From positions 7,178,001-7,242,000 of the forward strand of contig BSBM01001138.1 of NCBI GenBank assembly GCA_027924585.1: 64,000 nt of DNA, written 5' to 3'. This DNA is from Larix kaempferi (Eukaryota > Streptophyta > Pinopsida > Pinales > Pinaceae). The notes beneath the pieces are model-generated. The model saw nothing but the letters and a program-made list of their open reading frames with translations. It made no database searches and was not told the origin of the DNA. The position numbers were made by a program, and so were the translations under genes. Below are positions 58,644-64,000 of this stretch, piece by piece. Each line of letters opens with the position of its first letter. The stretch's first letter is position 1.

Positions 58644-59800
58644 CTAATCATAGTACCTTTTAAGGTAGAGCACATTTCTATGCTCCCCCAAAGGTATCCC
58701 GTCATAATCGACTAACTCATAGGCCCCCTTTTCTAAGACACGCTTCACGATGTAGGACCCATGCCACAAGGACTTGAATTTACCTGCCCCCAGTTTATCA
58801 TGCATTTGATCATATGCTAAGACCAAATCACCCTCATTTAAAATGCAAGGTTTAACTGACTTGTCATATTAGGCTTTGATGTGCTTTTTTTGCTTTGTTA
58901 GCAAGAGTAGCATCACGACGAGTTTCGTCGGTCTTGGATAAGTATAGAAATCGTTCTTCCTCAGTCGTAGTGTTTGGAATAAGTTCAACGGCTAGTTTTA
59001 AGGACGAGATCACACACTCTATAGGCAGTACTACTTCCATACCATACACCAATTGAAAAGGTGTGAATCTGGTAGCAGTTTTGACAAAGGTTCTGTAAGC
59101 CCAAAGAGTTGAAAAGAGCATTTAATTCCAATTTGACCTATGGGACCCTACCATGTATTGTATCATGGTTTTCAAGACCTTATTGATGGCCTCTACTTCT
59201 CCATTTGCTTGGGGGTAGTAGGGGGTTGATTTCTTCTCATGGCGAAAACCCAACTTGGTACTCAATTCAATTACCATTTGGTTTTGGAAATGTGAGCCAT
59301 GGTTGGTGACAATGGCTTGTGGAACCTTGAATCTAGCTATGACAAGATTAAACATGAAGAGTGCGATAGTTTTGCCGTCTTATTTGTATGTAGGCATAGC
59401 CTCGACCAATTTTTTGAAGTAATCTATAGCTACAATAACATACCCATGCCCCCTGGCTGAGGTAGGATTACAATGCATGAAATGGATGCCCCATTTTGCA
59501 AAGGTGCTGATAGAAATAATTAGGTGTAAGGGGGAAGGATGGGCACGCTTTTTAGAATGAAAAAATATAACAGGGAGAACACTTCTTGAAGGCTTCCATA
59601 CAATCTTTAAAAATTGATGGCTTGAAGTATCGAGCGTGTAAAATCTTCTAGGTTGTATCCATCCCAGAGAGGTGACTTCCACATGTCCCGGAGTGGCAGT
59701 CATTTAGAACACACTTGTCCTCATCATGGGTTAAACAACATTGCAGAATCGAGTCAATACCGCGGCAATCTAGGGTGTCACCGACGATTAAATAGTATTT
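58644..59800 (-). pseudogene. Gypsy copy 4 integrase, broken
   Basis: HHCC part VLNDCHSGTCGSHLS and adjoining frame (about 59800-59640). Core pieces: 59380-59703 with HFMHCNPTSARGHGYV, 59122-59355 with IVTNHGSHFQNQM (Asn where the second aspartate is expected) and PQANGEVEAINKVL with the glutamate. Then 58864-59121 (FTPFQLVYGMEVVLPIE) and the C-terminal GPY-like end 58644-58826 (FKSLWHGSYIVKRVLEKGAY). Four pieces separated by stops or single-base shifts. Confidence 0.85.
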
Positions 59801-60273
59801 CGCATGGTGTTGAGTAAGACAACGTTCATCACGATATAATTGAGGCCTAAAGCATTGGGTTTGGAGATATGAAGTAATATCGACATGCCATGGGTCAGAT
59901 GTGTTGATCAAGAACAACAACACATCGGGAAGAGAGACGATGGGCTCAGTTTCTTGAGAAGCATGGGGAAGTTCGCAAATAAGTTCCACAAATACTAATG
60001 ATTTTTTCGCTTTTGATTTCTCAAAATGCAGGTTGAATTCTTGAAGAATTGCGATCCAACGTGAGTATTTTCCCCCTAGTACTTGATGAGTCAGAACGTG
60101 GTACATGGGGTCTAAATTTGCGATAATAGTGGTTGTGCGGAGCAAAATGTAATGACGGAAGCTCTGGACGGCGATAACAGTTGCCAGAGCCAACTTCTCA
60201 ACATGTGAATAACGGTGTTCAGAGTTAACGAGACTCTTATTAAGGTAATAGATCACATGTTCTTTCCCGTTAT
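59800..60273 (-). pseudogene. Gypsy copy 4 RNase H, N-terminus deleted
   Basis: EHVIYYLNKSLVNSEH, YSHVEKLALATVIAVQSF and TTTIIANLDPMYHVLTHQVL match copy 2 nearly residue for residue. The open frame runs into the LTR at 60274, so its first residues before NNGKEH are encoded by LTR sequence, not RNase H. Confidence 0.85.
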
Positions 60274-61032
60274 TGTTATCGGACGAATACGTTAGTGCGG
60301 ACACTAACCGATCTCCCTAGTCCGAATGGTTTGGATCTAGAACAAAGCAAAATAGAATAAAAATGTCTTTCCTAGATTGATTTAATCACAAAGGATGTAT
60401 AGAATGCTTACCTTACATCCATGGTTTTTCCTCTTTGTTTGATGTAGATCTTGGTCTCTCAACTGCAAAAAAACACAAGACAAATGACAAGAAACCAACG
60501 TGAAAGCAATATGTGATATAAATCGATCTAAACAAGCAGTCAAGGAAGCAAGCTCTAAAGAAATATAAAGTATAAATATTTATGGAAAGAACATGAATAT
60601 TATTGCATTAATGAAAATGAAGGAGAGGATATTACAAACATCGCCTTGACGTCGCAATTTCTTCCAAGTGGTCTTTTCCTCAAAAGTCCAATCTAGCCTC
60701 CAATGGATGAAAGGGTTCTAATGAAATTCCTCCAGCATTTTGGTACTCTAATCCTTCCTCCCCTAACTATGAAGAGGAGGCTTGTATATATAGGTCTGTT
60801 ATCATTCAAAATGGCACTTCTTCGTCCGTGACTACATCGCCTTGCCGGTCACACAAAAGGAACTTATGGATGGAAGAGCCTATTTGATCATAGATGCTTT
60901 GGCCCAGACTTTGCAATATTCTCCTTAAAAATAACCATTTTTGTGACATATTTTGAGATATAACCGCGGCTCTCATATCAACAAACTCACGGGTTAACCG
61001 CGGCAGTCTATATTGACAACTTGTGGGTAACA
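60274..61032 (-). repeat. 5' LTR of gypsy copy 4 (possibly shortened)
   Basis: Plus-strand ends TGTTATCGGA and GGGTAACA, with TATATATA at 60785-60792 (minus-strand promoter). U3 above the TATA is about 240 bp against about 440 in the other two LTRs, so it is either deleted internally or cut by the element inserted at 61053. No PBS is present because the adjacent internal DNA is deleted. Confidence 0.7.
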
Positions 61033-61052
61033 CTTAAAACGTTGCACCCGCA

Positions 61053-61769
61053 TGTTGTTGGACACTATAATCACAACTCACTCACTAGTTTTCAAGAGAC
61101 ACACTAGCGGGTATCTCTAAATCATGAGAAAAAAATATTAAAAGATGATTAGAGATTATTTATGGTAGTTATTCTAACTACCACAACCTCCCTAACCAAT
61201 TCCCTTTCGTGTCTATCCTCTCAGCCTTGCTATAAATACAAGGAGAGGGCCTTGAGAAACAAGGGAAACAATTTTGCTAAAGAAATGTTGTAGAAAATTC
61301 TACTGAAGAAAGAGGAACAAGAACGCAGGGTCAGGTTTCAATGGTGCCAATTGCAGAACAGGTTTAGTTGATTTCCTTTAATGCTAATAATACAGAGACT
61401 TTCCTTCAGAGACTTTCCTTCCCGTAAAATATTTGTCCATTGTATGAATTTATGTCTTTGAATATTTAATATCTTTAATATATGAGTTTCTTATTAAGCG
61501 CTCATTTTTATTTGGTCAAAATATTTGAGAAGGGTATATGTTTTATTGCAGGTAATCTATCTGGAGCAGTGGAGCGGGAGACTAAAGTTTGAAAGCTTGG
61601 ATCGAACGTTGGTTATTCAGGTATTCATTTTGACCTTATATCTTAGTTCTTTTCCATTAAAAGAAGTATTGCTTGTTGCACCTGTTTTCTATCCTATCTC
61701 TGTAACTAAATTACATGTACGTTGATGATCTCTTGAATTCCCTATCATAGGTATTTTTACCGCACAACA
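61053..61769 (+). repeat. 5' LTR of the Tat/Ogre-like element
   Basis: 717 bp; starts TGTTGTTGGACACT, ends CCGCACAACA, giving 6-bp perfect terminal inverted repeats. TATAAATA at 61231-61238. The preceding 5 bases are CCGCA, the expected target duplication. Confidence 0.85.
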
Positions 61770-61773
61770 GAAT

Positions 61774-61791
61774 TGGCGACTCCTCTAGGGA
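61774..61791 (+). promoter_or_regulatory. Primer-binding site of the Tat/Ogre-like element
   Basis: TGGCGACTCCTCTAGGGA, four bases after the LTR; resembles the TGGCGACTC...GGGGA sites of Tat/Ogre elements. Confidence 0.8.
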
Positions 61792-63515
61792 GTTCCTCTT
61801 GTTGCTCTGGGAATCCTAAGTTAGTCTTCTTCAGTTTTATTATTTATGTTGGTCTCTGGGAGAGATTATAGGGTATCTGTAACCCTTTTAGTGACTCAGA
61901 CCTGGTCTTGCTTGAGTTTTATTTCATTTTTTCTTATCAAGGCAGACCTGCAAGTTATACTTAGTTACAATCGAGACTTTTTCCCTGTGCCCGTGAGTTG
62001 CTTACTTCTAGACCCGTGGGCCACCCGCGTGGTGCTTGCACTGACAGTCGCGGTTATTTCCTGAGTTTTTAGGTTTTATGTTAAGGTTTGAGCTTGAGGT
62101 CTATACTTTGTTGATGAAAGTATTCTTTGTTCATTTATGGACCATTTATACCTGTCTGTAGGTTCATACTGAGTTTTCTTGCCTCTTTTTGAGATTTTTT
62201 TTTTTTCTTTGGTTTGCTTGTTGGACATACCTAGGTATTTCAAATCCATTTTGTGTTTGGTTGACGCTTGGATATTTCCTTTTATGGTCACTGGTTTGTG
62301 GAAGGGAAGTCTGATATATTCTTTGATTCTATGATTTCTCCTTTATGTCAGTTGATTACATAGTGTCTCTTTACCAAACTTAATTACTTCTTGCTTTCTG
62401 GAAGAATTTTTTGGGTTTGTTATCTTCAGAAGTCTTGTTAGGGTAGATTTTCTGAGTTTTATAGGTCTAAGTACAGTCATTTATACTTTCATTGTATCGT
62501 GTTCTTGTCTTGTTTATGCTTATTTGCCATTTATTTCATTAAAGAGAAAACCAAAAGAGCAAGTACTTTCTTTAAGCAAGAGTATTTCTTTTTCTAGATT
62601 TTAGTTGTATATGATAACTCTTTGAAAAAGTAAAAAACATTTTTTAGATTTTAGGTTTACTTTCCAAGTTTAATTTTGAAAATATAAGCGAAAAGAAATT
62701 TGTGAAAAGAATTTGCATTTTACATGCTTTGTTTTTTCAATTGTAACCATCTTGCACACAATCACTCCTTTCTGAGTAAGTAAAAGCCATAAAAAGAACA
62801 TTTTAAATTAAAATTTATTAGTAAATTTTCTTTCTAGGGAACACACACCAACTAGCTTAGGCTAGGGTTTTGGATCAAATCATCTTAAACTATCCAAAAC
62901 CATTTTTAGCTCAAAATCGTAGTGAATTATCTTTAGGTAAATCCACCTTTGTGGAAGGTGTGTCAAGAAGCTCCACTCGAAGTGGATTTAAGCACGAGGT
63001 CGTGTGAGGTTTATTAGTTGGGGATACCCCCCTCCCCCCCGCTTCTCAATCGAGCATCTACCAGGACTGATACATGTACGGGGATCCACTAGTAACTTGT
63101 GTGCTTTTGGATTTCGGGCTTAGTCACCTTGCCCATGCGTGTTAGTTTGACCTGCGACTGTCCCCCGAGACTCATTTTGAATTGATGGTATCCTTAGTAT
63201 CTTGACCAACAGGACTCTACACAGGTGTGAGTGAAAGCATATTTTCACTTCACCTAGGACAAATCTGGGCGAAAATCCTTTGCAGCTCTTTGGGAAGGTG
63301 GTTGGGTGATTCCAGCACTTGGCCCCATCGTGAATGTATTGTGGACCCCAAATAACTGTTCTTCATTACTCCACTTGCTTGTTCTAGGCCCTAATCATCC
63401 CAGACTTCCCTTTGGGAGACTATATGTTTGCTTGGTCTGGATCACTATAGGAAATTTTGTAGCGGTGTGCTCTGTGTTTATCATAGTTCTAGCGACCCCT
63501 AGGTTTATTGTATAG
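61792..63515 (+). other. Leader of the Tat/Ogre-like element
   Basis: No conserved protein domain; short frames. T-rich in the first half, with a C-run at about 63026-63040. Some Ogre-type elements carry an extra ORF here, but none is visible. Confidence 0.55.
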
Positions 63516-64000
63516 AACATTTTTGTTGTAATTGTGGAGGAACAACCTCCTTGTAGGTCAAGAAGGTTGAGAAACCTTCCTGCACTCACAGTGGAGCCTC
63601 CACCGCCACCTCAGTGGTGCAGAACAGATTCAAGTGGTTCTTGTGAACTAACTGGAACAACTGGAACACCTAGAGAACCTCAACTCATTTCCGAAACTTC
63701 ATCGGTTCCACAGATCATCGAGGTTGAATATTTTCCAACATAATACTTTGAAAGACACTTCAACACTCCCTTAACTGGACCAAACGATCCTTTGCTAGAA
63801 AGAGTTTTTTCTTTAGGACTACATGAGTTAAGTGTATATAGATTTACACCTGGACTTAATATGGATAATATAGGAGATGGATCGGGAGCTCCACATACTC
63901 CCACATCAGCTATCAGACCTAGAGGTTTTTCTCCTCCACACATTAATACCCCGGTATCGAGCTCGTTGCAGATGCCTTCTGCTCCGAGCACCTCTTGGTT
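63516..64000 (+). pseudogene. Tat/Ogre-like gag N-terminus, partial
   Basis: After a TAG at 63513 the frame reads EEQPPCRSRRLRNLPAL, a basic RRLRNLP opening like Tat/Ogre gag, then a proline run. It has a stop near 63741, then the frame resumes LTGPNDPLLERVFSLGLHEL, FTPGLNMDNIGDG and continues open to the window end. No ATG is present at the start; GTG occupies the likely position (63534). Gag would form the particle. The single stop and missing start suggest a decayed copy. Confidence 0.65.

Larger units (their letters stand above)
53323..61032 (-). mobile_element. Ty3/gypsy copy 4, both LTRs, gag-PR-RT deleted
   Basis: Minus-strand order: 5' LTR (60274-61032), RNase H, integrase, aRNH (ending 58094), an antisense plant-mobile-domain-like ORF (56640 to about 57660, plus strand), 3' UTR, polypurine tract, 3' LTR (53323-54310). 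The 5' LTR abuts RNase H directly, so leader, gag, protease and RT are deleted. The outer 5-bp flanks (TAAAT and CTTAA) do not match, which means the true ends differ, the flank mutated, or the LTRs come from different copies. Confidence 0.75.
61053..64000 (+). mobile_element. Tat/Ogre-like gypsy element, 5' end (continues past window)
   Basis: 5' LTR with matching TGTTGT/ACAACA ends, a PBS of the TGGCGACTCC type, a leader of about 1.75 kb and the beginning of a gag ORF near 63520. The PBS type and long leader are typical of Tat/Ogre elements (family knowledge). The rest lies outside the window, so completeness and the 3' target duplication cannot be tested. Confidence 0.8.

Noticed and set aside
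1-64000. CRISPR array, prophage, operon or tRNA/rRNA genes
   Set aside because: No spaced identical repeats, ribosome-binding-led gene clusters or tRNA/rRNA sequences are visible; the content is plant retrotransposon DNA.

Overview
The window reads as intergenic DNA from a large, repeat-packed seed-plant genome, most likely a gymnosperm or conifer. That placement is an inference from the mix of old, nested, heavily decayed LTR and LINE elements. I find no intact protein-coding host gene, no rRNA or tRNA gene, and no bacterial-type features. Nearly everything recognisable is a retrotransposon or a fragment of one.

Layout. 1-500: no call. 500-8602: plus-strand Ty3/gypsy copy 1 (RT, RNase H, integrase, a second 'archaeal-type' RNase H, an antisense plant-mobile-domain-like ORF, 3' UTR, polypurine tract, 3' LTR). 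8640-18060: minus-strand LINE A, split by a complete 3.3-kb non-autonomous LTR element (13803-17127) with a perfect 5-bp target duplication. 18331-20037: short tandem repeats split by a 5'-truncated LINE B with a 10-bp target duplication. 20038 to about 23560: minus-strand gypsy-type gag with four zinc knuckles, plus its PBS and LTR. 23576-28580: a structurally complete Ty1/copia element (Tork/Tnt1-like), one frame throughout but with four in-frame stops. 28586-33400: mostly unassigned, with coiled-coil-like ORFs and an internal duplication. 33430-35285: plus-strand LINE C (5' half only). 35450-44857: minus-strand gypsy copy 2, complete from 5' LTR to mid-integrase. 45700-46810: second copy of the unassigned 32-kb repeat. 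47700-50050: minus-strand gag/protease/leader fragment (copy 3). 53323-61032: minus-strand gypsy copy 4 with both LTRs, a deleted 5' half, a terminal aRNH and an antisense spliced ORF. 61053-64000: 5' end of a plus-strand Tat/Ogre-like element (LTR, PBS, long leader, gag start) that leaves the window.

Copies 1, 2, 3 and 4 appear to be one lineage. Copies 1 and 4 share the order RT-RNH-INT-aRNH. Copies 2 and 4 share close RNase H and LTR sequence. The polypurine tract/LTR junction is alike in copies 1 and 4. The most notable observation is that copies 1 and 4 each carry, between aRNH and the 3' LTR and on the opposite strand to pol, a degenerate plant-mobile-domain-like ORF whose GT-AG intron sits at the same place and phase. 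A spliced antisense gene therefore looks like a standing part of this family. All calls come from reading the sequence; no database search was run.
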